Positions 1-8,791 of a DNA stretch of 64,000 bases are shown here, piece after piece. Numbering within the stretch: the stretch's first letter is position 1; each line of letters starts with the position of its first letter. The DNA is from Hydrogenophaga sp040372165 (GTDB lineage: Bacteria > Pseudomonadota > Gammaproteobacteria > Burkholderiales > Burkholderiaceae_C). Below the pieces are notes generated by a model, which had not been told where the DNA came from, did no database searches, and saw nothing but the letters and a program-made list of their open reading frames with translations. Location: assembly GCF_040372165.1 (NCBI RefSeq), contig NZ_BAABWG010000003.1:186001-250000 (forward strand), written 5' to 3'. The translations under genes and the position numbers were made by a program.

Positions 1-479
1 AACACCCAGCAACCTTTGTCGGCATGGACCGCAAAACCCACGGCCGGCACCGTGTGGACGGCGGGCAACACATCGACCATCTTGCCGCCCACATGCAGGC
101 GCTCGTCCACCACAAAAGGAACGAATTTCAGCAAAGGCGTGTCGGCGCTGGGGATGGAGGCGAAGTCTGGCCAGATGACGTTGTTGAAGATGTGGGTGCG
201 CAGCGCTGCAATGGTCTGCGGCAGTGCGTGCACCTGCAGCGGAGGGCGGTTGTCCGCCATGCGCGTGGACGCCACCGAGTCCAGCATCAGGGGCAGACTG
301 GCCACGTGGTCCAGATGGGAGTGGGTCAGCAGCACATGGTCGATGCGCGCCATCTCTTCCAGCGGCAGATCGCCAACACCGGTACCGGCATCGACCAGCA
401 CGTTGTCGTCCAGCAGGAAAGAGGTGGTCCGGCAGCCTTGCGCAATGGCACCAGAACACCCCAATACGCGAACCTTCAT
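1..479 (-). CDS. MBL-fold 3',5'-cyclic-nucleotide phosphodiesterase-like protein (partial, 3' end outside window)
   Basis: The protein begins MKVRVLGCSGA and carries the metallo-beta-lactamase metal-binding motif HSHLDH (about residues 52-57), preceded by VDAGTG. This pattern fits the class II cyclic-nucleotide phosphodiesterase branch of the MBL superfamily, which hydrolyses cAMP/cGMP in the cytoplasm; a plain MBL hydrolase is the alternative. The ATG is at 477-479 with no strong ribosome-binding site. About 159 codons are visible and the frame is still open at base 1, so the C-terminal part is missing. It lies 81 bp downstream of an adenylate cyclase on the same strand, so a cAMP-degrading role is attractive but inferred. 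Confidence 0.7.
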   Translation of the reverse strand, partial: MKVRVLGCSGAIAQGCRTTSFLLDDNVLVDAGTGVGDLPLEEMARIDHVLLTHSHLDHVASLPLMLDSVASTRMADNRPPLQVHALPQTIAALRTHIFNNVIWPDFASIPSADTPLLKFVPFVVDERLHVGGKMVDVLPAVHTVPAVGFAVHADKGCWV

Positions 480-560
480 CGGACTTTGAGTCAAATCTGT
501 TGTTCCGGCGACGCGCCTGGTCAGGTCACATGGTCGAGCACCATGCCTGGCCCTGGCCCG

Positions 561-2798
561 TCATTTGGTTTCAAACACGCTGGTCCCATCCCAATTGTCT
601 TGGGCCGGCACCTCCCTCATCGAGGCTAACCGCTGTGCATACAGACGGTAAAGCCCTTTTTGTCCATTGTGCTGCTGGAGCACACGGATGTGTTGCTCAC
701 AAGCGTACCAGTCACCCCGACGCCACGCCATGAGAAATTGCTCCCATACCAGCAATTCTTGCGCCAGCGCTGGTTCAGAGGCCGCTTCGGCGGCCAGGGG
801 CGCGTAAATCGTCACGGCCTGATCCTTGCCTTTGACCTTGACCTTGTCCAGCTCCTGCCAGGTGAAGCCCGGGGCCTGGGCACGAGTGAACTCGCTGGCA
901 ATGATGTCCACGTCATAGACCCGCGTCAGCGCCTCCAGGCGCGAAGCCAGGTTCACCGAATCGCCAATCACGGTGTAGCTGCGGCGCACGTCCGATCCCA
1001 TATCGCCCACACTCATTTCACCGGTATTCAGTCCGATGCCTACACCCAGCGGCTCCTTTTCCGGGTGCTCGGCGTTGAATTGCCGGATGGCTTCGACCAT
1101 GGCCAGGGCCGACGAGACGGCGCGTCGGGCATGGTCTTCCAGTGTCACGGGCGCGCCCCAGAACGCCATGATGCAGTCACCCATGTATTTGTCGATCGTG
1201 CCCTGCCCGTCGCGAATGCAGCGGGTCAGGCGTGAGAAGACATCGTTGAGGAGCGACTGCAAGGCCATGGGTGCCATGCTCTCGGACAAGCGTGTGAAGC
1301 CCCGCATGTCGCAAAACAGGACCGTGAGCTCGCGTGACTTGGCCTCCATGCTGTAGCGCTGGGGGTCGCGAACCATCTTGCGCACCAGCTCCGGAGGCAC
1401 ATACGAGCGGAAAATCTCCGCCAGCTCGCGCTTGGCGCGGCTCTCGAACAGGTAACCATGGCTCATGTTCAAGGCCAGAGAAGTCAGCGCCACCAGCAGC
1501 GAAGCCGCCAGCGGGACCACCAGGTCATTGGCTTCGTACATCCAGATCGTCAGACCCACCAGCGCCACCACCACCGACAGGCCCAGTGCCATGCCTCTTT
1601 GCGCATTGAGGACGGGCAAGACCAGCCCCAGCATCAGACCCACCAGCACAACCGTGAGCAGCTCATACCCCGCGGCATAGTCTGGCCTGGACTTGATGCG
1701 TCCATCGAGCAGACCAGCCAACAGACTGGCATGGGTCTCAACGCCGGGGTAGACACGCCCCACCGGCGTGGTCCGCAAATCCAGCAGGCCAGGCGCGGTG
1801 GAACCGAGCAGCACGATCTTGTCGCGCAACATCGCCTGCGGCACATCGCCGTTGAGCACTTGCGCAGCCGAGACGTAGTGGAAGCTGCCACCTTCCGGCC
1901 CGCCCCGCCCGGGGAAGGGCACCAGCACCGACGCCCAGTCGTCGACAGGAATGTCCGTCGTGTCGCCCGCCTGGCGAAGGCGAACCGCACTGACCACACG
2001 GTGACCACCGATGGTCAGGCCACCCGGTGCCGGCACCACATCGACATCCGGCATGCCAAGCACCTGGCGGTACATGGCCAATGCCAGGGACTCGTAGTAG
2101 TGGCCGTCGAAACTGGCCAGCAATGGCAGCGAGCGCACCACACCATCCGCATCGGTGACCGAGTTGAAAAAACCCGACTGCGCCGCTGACCGGGCCAGCA
2201 TGGGAAGGTTGGCGCCGTACCCTGTCCACTGTGTGGCCCGAAAGGACTCGCCTGCACCGGCTTGGATCACGGGCGGCGGAAGCACTCCCGACTGGTGACT
2301 CACGCCTTCGCTCGAAAAGTAGTAGCCCAGGACCACCGGGCGATTTCGCAGCGCCCGGGCCAGGCGGCCATCATGGTCCAGCACGGGCCGCAGCGACCGG
2401 ACCTGCTGGACAAATTCAGGGTAGGCGGCCAGCTCCTTGCCCGCCAGTTGTGCCAGGCGCTCGAAGCCGGAGCTGCGGTCAGGCTCGGCCAACACCGTGT
2501 CCAGGCCCAGAACGGCAATGCCGTAGCGGTCAAAGAGCTGGTCGACCAGATGCGCCATCCGGTCGCGTGGCCATGGCCATTGGCCCAGAGTGGCCAGACT
2601 GGCCTCATCGATATCGACGATGACCACCCGCGCGTCAGGCTCAGGGGCCTGGTGGAGCCTCAGCCGCAGGTCGTAAATGAAATGGTCCAGGCGGCGAACG
2701 GGCTCGTCGGGCAACCAGCCGAGCAGCATGGCCAGCACCACCGCCAGCGGCAGGCATGAGAGCAGCCAGCGCGTCCCCTGTTTGCCTGCGATCCGCAT
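561..2798 (-). CDS. Adenylate/guanylate cyclase with CHASE2 sensor domain
   Basis: 745 residues. An N-terminal hydrophobic segment (about 12-28) is followed by a periplasmic CHASE2 domain (about 30-370), three hydrophobic membrane spans (about 378-447) and a cytoplasmic class III nucleotide cyclase domain (about 485-665). The cyclase part shows VLFCDMRGFT and KYMGDCIMAFWG, supplying the metal-binding aspartates. The order CHASE2-3TM-cyclase is the usual one for this family, which makes cAMP in response to an unknown extracytoplasmic signal. It is preceded by an FHA protein and a PP2C phosphatase gene on the same strand and followed by a putative phosphodiesterase, so the whole block looks like one signalling unit. 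Confidence 0.9.
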   Translation of the reverse strand: MRIAGKQGTRWLLSCLPLAVVLAMLLGWLPDEPVRRLDHFIYDLRLRLHQAPEPDARVVIVDIDEASLATLGQWPWPRDRMAHLVDQLFDRYGIAVLGLDTVLAEPDRSSGFERLAQLAGKELAAYPEFVQQVRSLRPVLDHDGRLARALRNRPVVLGYYFSSEGVSHQSGVLPPPVIQAGAGESFRATQWTGYGANLPMLARSAAQSGFFNSVTDADGVVRSLPLLASFDGHYYESLALAMYRQVLGMPDVDVVPAPGGLTIGGHRVVSAVRLRQAGDTTDIPVDDWASVLVPFPGRGGPEGGSFHYVSAAQVLNGDVPQAMLRDKIVLLGSTAPGLLDLRTTPVGRVYPGVETHASLLAGLLDGRIKSRPDYAAGYELLTVVLVGLMLGLVLPVLNAQRGMALGLSVVVALVGLTIWMYEANDLVVPLAASLLVALTSLALNMSHGYLFESRAKRELAEIFRSYVPPELVRKMVRDPQRYSMEAKSRELTVLFCDMRGFTRLSESMAPMALQSLLNDVFSRLTRCIRDGQGTIDKYMGDCIMAFWGAPVTLEDHARRAVSSALAMVEAIRQFNAEHPEKEPLGVGIGLNTGEMSVGDMGSDVRRSYTVIGDSVNLASRLEALTRVYDVDIIASEFTRAQAPGFTWQELDKVKVKGKDQAVTIYAPLAAEAASEPALAQELLVWEQFLMAWRRGDWYACEQHIRVLQQHNGQKGLYRLYAQRLASMREVPAQDNWDGTSVFETK

Positions 2799-2866
2799 GC
2801 GGAAGAAGGCCTCAAATCAGCAGCGGCGTCGGTGCAGGCAGGTCACCGCAGCCGCTGCAAGCTTCA

Positions 2867-3505
2867 TCAGGACTGGATGAACTGCATCTGGGTGCCAGCC
2901 AGATCGATCAGGTCGCCGTTCTTGAGGTTGATGACCTCGGACCCGATGTCGTTGCCATTGATGGTCGGGCGCTGGGCACCCTCGACCAGAGCGATCACAA
3001 AACCGTGCTGGCGACGGGTGATGGCGGCCACCGCAACACCCGGCTTGCCAATCGTGGTGACAACCTTGACCAGTGGCACTTCACGGCCGGTTGCAGGGCC
3101 GGACATGACCTTGATGGCGGCTTTGAGGCTGCCACCACCAGTGGAGGCGCCGGCCGCGGCCTGCTCTTCCATGTTGCCGGAGTTGATGACCATGGTCTTC
3201 TCGGCAGGCGCACCAGCGCCATCATGGATGAACTTGATCTTGTACTTGCCAATCTCGACCGTGTCGCCGTTTTGAAGCTGCTGCTTCTTGATGGCTTTTC
3301 CATTGACATACGTGCCGTTGGTGCTGTTCAGGTCCTCCAGGAACACATCGGCACCCGACATCTGCAATACGGCGTGCTCGCCGCTGACGGCAAGGTTGTC
3401 GATGACGATATCGTTGTACGGACGCCGACCCAAAGTGGTCCTGTCCTTGGTTAGCTGAACTTCCTTGATGACGACACCATCAATGGAAACAATCATCTTC
3501 GGCAT
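2867..3505 (-). CDS. FHA domain-containing protein
   Basis: 212 residues from the ATG at 3503-3505, chosen because AGGAG lies just upstream; a longer frame to 3550 lacks such a site. The N-terminal FHA domain (about 1-95) has LGRRPYNDI, SGEHA and NSTNGTYVNG, the residues that bind phosphothreonine. A glycine/alanine-rich linker follows. The second half (about 115-205) resembles a degenerate second FHA fold (TTIGKPGVA, RRQHGF, INGND). FHA proteins read Ser/Thr phosphorylation; the neighbouring PP2C phosphatase is the natural antagonist. No Ser/Thr kinase gene is present in this window. Confidence 0.88.
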   Translation of the reverse strand: MPKMIVSIDGVVIKEVQLTKDRTTLGRRPYNDIVIDNLAVSGEHAVLQMSGADVFLEDLNSTNGTYVNGKAIKKQQLQNGDTVEIGKYKIKFIHDGAGAPAEKTMVINSGNMEEQAAAGASTGGGSLKAAIKVMSGPATGREVPLVKVVTTIGKPGVAVAAITRRQHGFVIALVEGAQRPTINGNDIGSEVINLKNGDLIDLAGTQMQFIQS

Positions 3506-3556
3506 GGCCGACTCCTGTGGCACCGCTTGAAAACGGTTGCGAGTTATCAAAAATTA

Positions 3557-4342
3557 CTACTGACCCAGCATCCGGGACAGGAAACCCCGGCGCGCTGGCT
3601 TTGCCCTGGCAGACGCAAGTATTACAGAAATGTTATCCCGGCCACCCGCTTCGTTGGCAGCATCTACCAGTGCAACCCCCTTGTCTTCCAATGGGGCACT
3701 TCCCCCGAGTATGAAGGCGATCTGCTCGTCCGAGACCATATCGGTCAGTCCGTCCGAGCAAAAAAGGTACAGATCGCCGTCATCAACCCGGAATTCGTTG
3801 ACTTCTAACAACACCGTGTCTTCTACGCCCAACGCTCGCGTCACCAGATTTTTGTGCGTTGCAAACATGGCCTGTTCGGGCGAGATGAGGCCGGCATCGA
3901 TCTGCTCCTGCAGCAGGGAGTGGTCCCGCGTGAGCTGCTGAACCTGGCCTTGCCGCAAACGGTAGCAGCGAGAGTCGCCCACATGGCCCACCAGCACTTT
4001 CTGGCCGATGAACAAGCCCATGACCAAGGTGGTGCCCATGCCGGCGTACATGGACGAAGCGTTGGCAGCGTTGAAAATCGAGCGGTTGGCATTGTCCACG
4101 CAGATTTCCATGGCGCGCTTGACCTCACGGCCTGACGCTTCTTTGCCGCCTTCAGCAATCCACTGGCCGAGTTCATTCTTGACGAAGGATGTCGCCATTG
4201 CGCTGGCGACTTCGCCAGCGTTGTAACCACCCATGCCGTCGGCCAACACCAGAACCTGGCGGTCGGCATCGACCGCCACGGAGTCCTCGTTGTTGTCGCG
4301 CACCAGGCCCGGATCGGTCAGGCTGTAAAACTCGAAATTCAT
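3557..4342 (-). CDS. PP2C-family protein serine/threonine phosphatase
   Basis: 261 residues. The start MNFEFYSLTDPG at 4342 is chosen because bacterial Stp-type phosphatases begin just ahead of the RDNNED motif; an upstream TTG at 4396 is less likely. PP2C metal-binding motifs are visible: RDNNEDS (about 15-21), LADGMGGY (about 33-40), VGDSRCYR, and near the C-terminus SDGLTDM and GGRDNIS. The enzyme is a cytoplasmic Mn/Mg-dependent phosphatase. It lies about 50 bp upstream of the FHA gene on the same strand, a pairing typical of bacterial phosphothreonine signalling clusters. Confidence 0.92.
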   Translation of the reverse strand: MNFEFYSLTDPGLVRDNNEDSVAVDADRQVLVLADGMGGYNAGEVASAMATSFVKNELGQWIAEGGKEASGREVKRAMEICVDNANRSIFNAANASSMYAGMGTTLVMGLFIGQKVLVGHVGDSRCYRLRQGQVQQLTRDHSLLQEQIDAGLISPEQAMFATHKNLVTRALGVEDTVLLEVNEFRVDDGDLYLFCSDGLTDMVSDEQIAFILGGSAPLEDKGVALVDAANEAGGRDNISVILASARAKPARRGFLSRMLGQ

Positions 4343-4492
4343 GTTGTTGCCAGTGATAGCTGGTACTCGCCGCTTTCTTTCGGCAAAGCCTTTCAATTAT
4401 GGCTTGTTGCAAGCCGCTCAGCGCCAGTTCGACTGACAAATTTCGACTTCCTGGAAGAGATTTTGCACACTGGGCCTGATCTGGCCGTATCA

Positions 4493-4522
4493 AAAAGAAA
4501 GGGTAGCCAAGCCTGGCTACCC
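4493..4522 (-). terminator. Rho-independent terminator of the sucCD transcript
   Basis: On the minus strand a stem GGGTAGCC / GGCTACCC with a 6-nt loop is followed by TTTCTTTTTG. It lies 26 bp beyond the sucD stop. Confidence 0.85.
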
Positions 4523-4548
4523 TATCGGCACAAAACACGCTCAGTTAA

Positions 4549-5442
4549 TCAGAGCATGGCTTTGAGCAGCTTGCCCATCTCGGATGGGTTGCGCGTGACC
4601 TTGAAGCCACACTCTTCCATGATGGCCAGCTTGGCGTCGGCCGTGTCGGCACCACCGGAAATCAGTGCACCAGCGTGGCCCATGCGCTTGCCCGGAGGGG
4701 CTGTGACGCCAGCGATGAAGCCAACGATCGGCTTTTTCATGTTTTCTTTGCACCACACGGCGGCTTCGGCTTCGTCCGGACCACCGATCTCACCGATCAT
4801 GATGACGGCGTCGGTATCGGGATCGTCGTTGAACGCCTTCATGACGTCGATGTGCTTCAGACCGTTGATGGGGTCACCACCGATACCGACGGCGCTGGAC
4901 TGGCCAATGCCCAGTTCGGTCAGCTGTGCCACAGCTTCATAGGTCAGCGTACCGGAGCGTGAGACCACACCGACGCGACCCTTCTTGTGGATGTGACCGG
5001 GCATGATGCCGATCTTGATCTCTTCGGGCGTGATCAGGCCTGGGCAGTTGGGGCCGAGCAGCAGGGTCTTCTTGCCGCCGGCGGCTTCCTTGGCCTTCAT
5101 CTTGTTGCGCACTTCCAGCATGTCCTTGACCGGGATGCCTTCGGTGATGCAGATGGCTAGGTCCAGATCGGCCTCAACGGCTTCCCAGATGGCGGCAGCA
5201 GCGCCGGCTGGCGGTACGTAGATCACGGAGACGGTGGCGCCGGTTTGCGCGGAAGCCTCTTTCACCGAGCCGTAGATGGGGATGTTGAAGATGGACTCGC
5301 CCGCTTTTTTCGGGTTCACGCCAGCCACGAAGCAGTTCTGGCCGTTGGCGTATTCCTGGCACTTTTCCGTGTGGAACTGACCGGTTTTGCCGGTGATGCC
5401 CTGGGTGATGACTTTGGTGTCTTTATTGATGTAAATGCTCAT
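4549..5442 (-). CDS. sucD: Succinyl-CoA ligase (ADP-forming), alpha subunit
   Basis: 297 residues from MSIYINKDTK; the ATG at 5440-5442 has AGGA upstream. The N-terminal CoA-binding fold has VITQGITGKTG, and the C-terminal ligase domain has the phospho-histidine segment GKRMGHAGALISGG. With SucC it interconverts succinyl-CoA and succinate in the TCA cycle with substrate-level ATP formation. The length is typical for the family. It is the second gene of a sucC-sucD operon, separated from sucC by a 137-bp gap holding a palindromic repeat, and ends before a clear terminator. Confidence 0.97.
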   Translation of the reverse strand: MSIYINKDTKVITQGITGKTGQFHTEKCQEYANGQNCFVAGVNPKKAGESIFNIPIYGSVKEASAQTGATVSVIYVPPAGAAAAIWEAVEADLDLAICITEGIPVKDMLEVRNKMKAKEAAGGKKTLLLGPNCPGLITPEEIKIGIMPGHIHKKGRVGVVSRSGTLTYEAVAQLTELGIGQSSAVGIGGDPINGLKHIDVMKAFNDDPDTDAVIMIGEIGGPDEAEAAVWCKENMKKPIVGFIAGVTAPPGKRMGHAGALISGGADTADAKLAIMEECGFKVTRNPSEMGKLLKAML

Positions 5443-5496
5443 GATGAATCCTGTTCCTGTCGCAATGGGGTGGGCGAACAAGGCCCCCTAGCCAGC

Positions 5497-5579
5497 GGCC
5501 ACCGCAGAACCGGCTTTGCCGGGCTGCTGGTGGCGCCCCCTACAGGGGGAAGCGCCGCAGGCGATGCGGGGGTGGGTCA
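5497..5579 (-). repeat. Palindromic intergenic repeat between sucC and sucD
   Basis: Read on the minus strand it starts right after the sucC stop codon as TGACCCACCCCCGCATCGCC, contains the core palindrome CTTCCCCCTGTAGGGGGCG and continues into GCAGCCCGGCAAAGCCGG. The order of blocks (CCCCC-ACGC-like start, C5/G5 palindrome, GCCCGGC end) matches the repeats inside amgK (52622-52882) and topB (16303-16390), so I treat them as one family. Boundaries are approximate. Confidence 0.7.
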
Positions 5580-6740
<1,161 letters not shown>

Positions 6741-7103
6741 GAGGCTTCTCTCAGACTGGGGGGTTGGTCATTCCGACTGGAAAGAATCGGCCAGTCACCG
6801 GGCGGATAGCGCCAGTGACAGCAATCGCGGACTGTATCATGTTGCGACGCGGCAACCGCCATTGGCTGCCATACCCAAGCGCGCCACGACCGCTTGCGGG
6901 TAATACATAATTATAGAAACTTTTCCCTTTACCGTCACTGACAGCGTGGCTCGCGAGTGCAAATTCGCTGGGAGATCGCCCCCTCATGGCCGGAAAAACG
7001 CGTCAGTCTGGCACTTGGGAAACCATGGCTCGTGCACTCTGATGTAACCTGCTTGCATTGCGCGTTGGCATAACAGAAAGTTCGGAAAAAAGGACAAACA
7101 GAG
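6741..7103. other. Divergent intergenic region between sucC and argC
   Basis: 363 bp without a convincing gene. It holds the sucC promoter candidate (6910-6938, minus). For argC a weaker candidate reads TTGCAT about 7053 and CATAAC about 7069 on the plus strand. A short AT-rich patch (TAATACATAATTATAG, 6901-6916) stands out against the GC-rich surroundings. No further structured element was seen. Confidence 0.6.
6910..6938 (-). promoter_or_regulatory. Putative sigma70 promoter of sucCD
   Basis: On the minus strand GTGACG (-35, 6933-6938) is separated by 17 bp from a perfect TATAAT (-10, 6910-6915). It would give a leader of about 165 nt before sucC. Confidence 0.5.
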
Positions 7104-8033
7104 ATGGTCAAGGTCTTTATTGACGGCGAAGCCGGCACCACCGGCCTGCAGATTCGCGAGCGGCTCGACCCGATGGGCGACGTCGAATTGCTGAGCATCG
7201 CGGCCGAGCGACGCAAGGACCCTGAGGCCAAGCGCGAGTTGCTGGCCCAGGCAGACATGGTCATCTTGTGCCTGCACGATGACGCTGCGCTCGAAACCGT
7301 GGCCTTGGTCGACGAACTGGAAAAGGCTTCCGGCCAGGCGACTGGCCCCAAGATCATCGATGCCTCCACCGCGCATCGCGTGGCCGATGGCTGGGTCTAT
7401 GGCTTTCCTGAACTCACCCCCGACCACGCGAAGGCGGTCGCTTCGGCGCGGCGCGTGGCCAATCCGGGCTGCTATCCCACAGGAGGCATTGCCTTGCTGC
7501 GACCTCTGGTCGATGCAGGTCTGCTGCCACCAGACTACCCGGTGGTGCTCTCTGGCTACTCCGGCTATTCCGGTGGCGGCCGCCAGATGATCGAAGCGTA
7601 TGAAGTCAGCAAGTCGGCTCCTCCCATGGAGGTCTACGGCTTGGGCCTGACGCACAAGCATTTGCCTGAGCTGCAGAAATACAGCCGCCTCACCCGCCGG
7701 CCGATTTTTGTCCCGACAGTGGCCAACTTCTACGCCGGCATGATCGACCAGATCCCGGTGCAGTTTGATCTGATGAGCTGCGTGAGCAAGACGTCTCAGC
7801 TGGAAGAGGCTCTGCGCGCCCATTACCAAGGCAGCGAATGGGTGAAAGTCGTGCCCCCTGCGGCAGGTGGCCGGCTGGAGCCGACGGGGCTCAATGGCAC
7901 CAACAGCATGGAGCTGAGCGTTTTTGGCAATGATGAACTGGGCCAGGCGGTGCTGGTGGCCAGGCTGGATAACCTGGGCAAGGGTGCCAGCGGGGCGGCT
8001 GTGCAGAATTTGAAGTTGATGATGGGGATTTGA
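7104..8033 (+). CDS. argC: N-acetyl-gamma-glutamyl-phosphate reductase (short type)
   Basis: 309 residues beginning MVKVFIDGEAGTTGLQI, which contains the NADP-binding GxxGxxG-like loop. The catalytic cysteine lies in NPGCYPTG (about residues 117-124), followed by the substrate-binding SGYSGYSGGGR. The enzyme reduces N-acetylglutamyl-phosphate in arginine biosynthesis. The length of about 310 residues marks the shorter of the two ArgC types. An AAGGA-like site precedes the ATG. It stands alone, and its 3' end faces recX with a long palindromic repeat element between them. Confidence 0.95.
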   Translation: MVKVFIDGEAGTTGLQIRERLDPMGDVELLSIAAERRKDPEAKRELLAQADMVILCLHDDAALETVALVDELEKASGQATGPKIIDASTAHRVADGWVYGFPELTPDHAKAVASARRVANPGCYPTGGIALLRPLVDAGLLPPDYPVVLSGYSGYSGGGRQMIEAYEVSKSAPPMEVYGLGLTHKHLPELQKYSRLTRRPIFVPTVANFYAGMIDQIPVQFDLMSCVSKTSQLEEALRAHYQGSEWVKVVPPAAGGRLEPTGLNGTNSMELSVFGNDELGQAVLVARLDNLGKGASGAAVQNLKLMMGI

Positions 8034-8344
8034 GGGGGTAGGGGGTTTAGCGCCCCAGGCCGCTGAGTCTGCAAAAGCCTGCCTTTTGGCAATTCGTTGC
8101 CTGAGACTAGCCTGCCGAGATAGGCTTTTGCCTGCGGCGGGCTTTTCTGTTTTTGAACTTCCTTTCTTTCCCCCCTATCCCCCCAACCCCCTTTCCACCC
8201 CGCCGGGCGGAAAGGGGGAGCTCTCATTTGGCTTCTGGTCGCCGACTGGGCTTCTACGGCTCGAACCGTCGCCACCGTGGTTGGGGGTACATGCATTTCT
8301 CCGAAGCTGTCGTAGGCGCCTCGGTTTTGGTCTTCACGCCCACG

Positions 8345-8388
8345 GCGCCCAGCTGACTTTGCCGCTTTGCGGCTTGTCAGTTGGGCGC
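8345..8388 (+). other. Conserved hairpin inside long element copy 1
   Basis: GCGCCCAGCTGAC pairs with GTCAGTTGGGCGC (13 bp, one G-T wobble) around an inner stem GCCGC-TTT-GCGGC. The corresponding stems in the other copies (10747-10790, 46581-46624) keep all 13 pairs despite sequence changes. Confidence 0.8.
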
Positions 8389-8561
8389 TTACTTCGTGCG
8401 TTGCAAGTCCCTTTGCCCGCAATGTCTCGCTCGCAGGCACCCGGCGAGCCGCGCAGCGGCAAAGCTGGCTGCCTGCCGTGGGCGCACCAAGGGCAGACGA
8501 TGTCTCTACGACAGCCGCTACCTCCGACAGCCGCCTCAAGTGAGGCGGCGTGGCCAAGCCG

Positions 8562-8640
8562 AGGGTGCGGCGGATCCGGGTTTCCCGGTCCGCATCGCGC
8601 CGCCCCCTTGAGGGGGACGCGCAAAGCGCGGCGGGGGTGC
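8562..8640 (+). repeat. Nested palindrome-rich block shared with copy 3
   Basis: It contains GCGGATCCGGG-TTT-CCCGGTCCGC, CCCCCTTGAGGGGG and GCGC-AAA-GCGC in a row. The block at 46800-46876 differs at only about one position over some 80 bp, much less than the rest of the two elements. It is absent from copy 2. Confidence 0.8.
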
Positions 8641-8791
8641 TTCTCTCTATCGCCCGGCGGGGTGGAAAGGGGGCTGGGGGGATAGGGGGGAAAGAAAAAT
8701 GGATGAAAGAAGGGGAGTTTGAGATTCAGGAGCCAGGTAAGAGCTAAGAGAGAAGGAGAAGAACAGGAATGGTGAGACCAAGCCTCAAACA

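Larger units (their letters stand above)
8170..8690 (+). repeat. Long intergenic palindromic element, copy 1 (about 520 bp, terminal inverted repeats)
   Basis: The left end reads CCCCCCTATCCCCCCAACCC and the right end is its inverted complement (ending GGGGGGATAGGGGGG), giving terminal inverted repeats of about 37 bp; flanking TTTCTTT/AAAGAAA extends the symmetry. Inside are a 13-bp hairpin (8345-8388), a hairpin CCGCCTCA-AG-TGAGGCGG (8531-8548) and a dense palindromic block (8562-8640). The same element occurs at 10571-11060 and 46406-46928. No transposase is encoded. It fills the 758-bp gap between convergent argC and recX, where no convincing gene is present. Confidence 0.9.

Noticed and set aside
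6751..6987. A 78-codon minus-strand frame between sucC and argC
   Set aside because: It covers the sucCD promoter candidate and shows no family resemblance.
7823..8557. A 244-codon minus-strand frame (and comparable frames at 10519-10980 and 46218-46637) as protein genes
   Set aside because: They run through the long repeat elements and, in the first case, into the 3' end of argC; composition is low-complexity and no ribosome-binding site or family match is visible.
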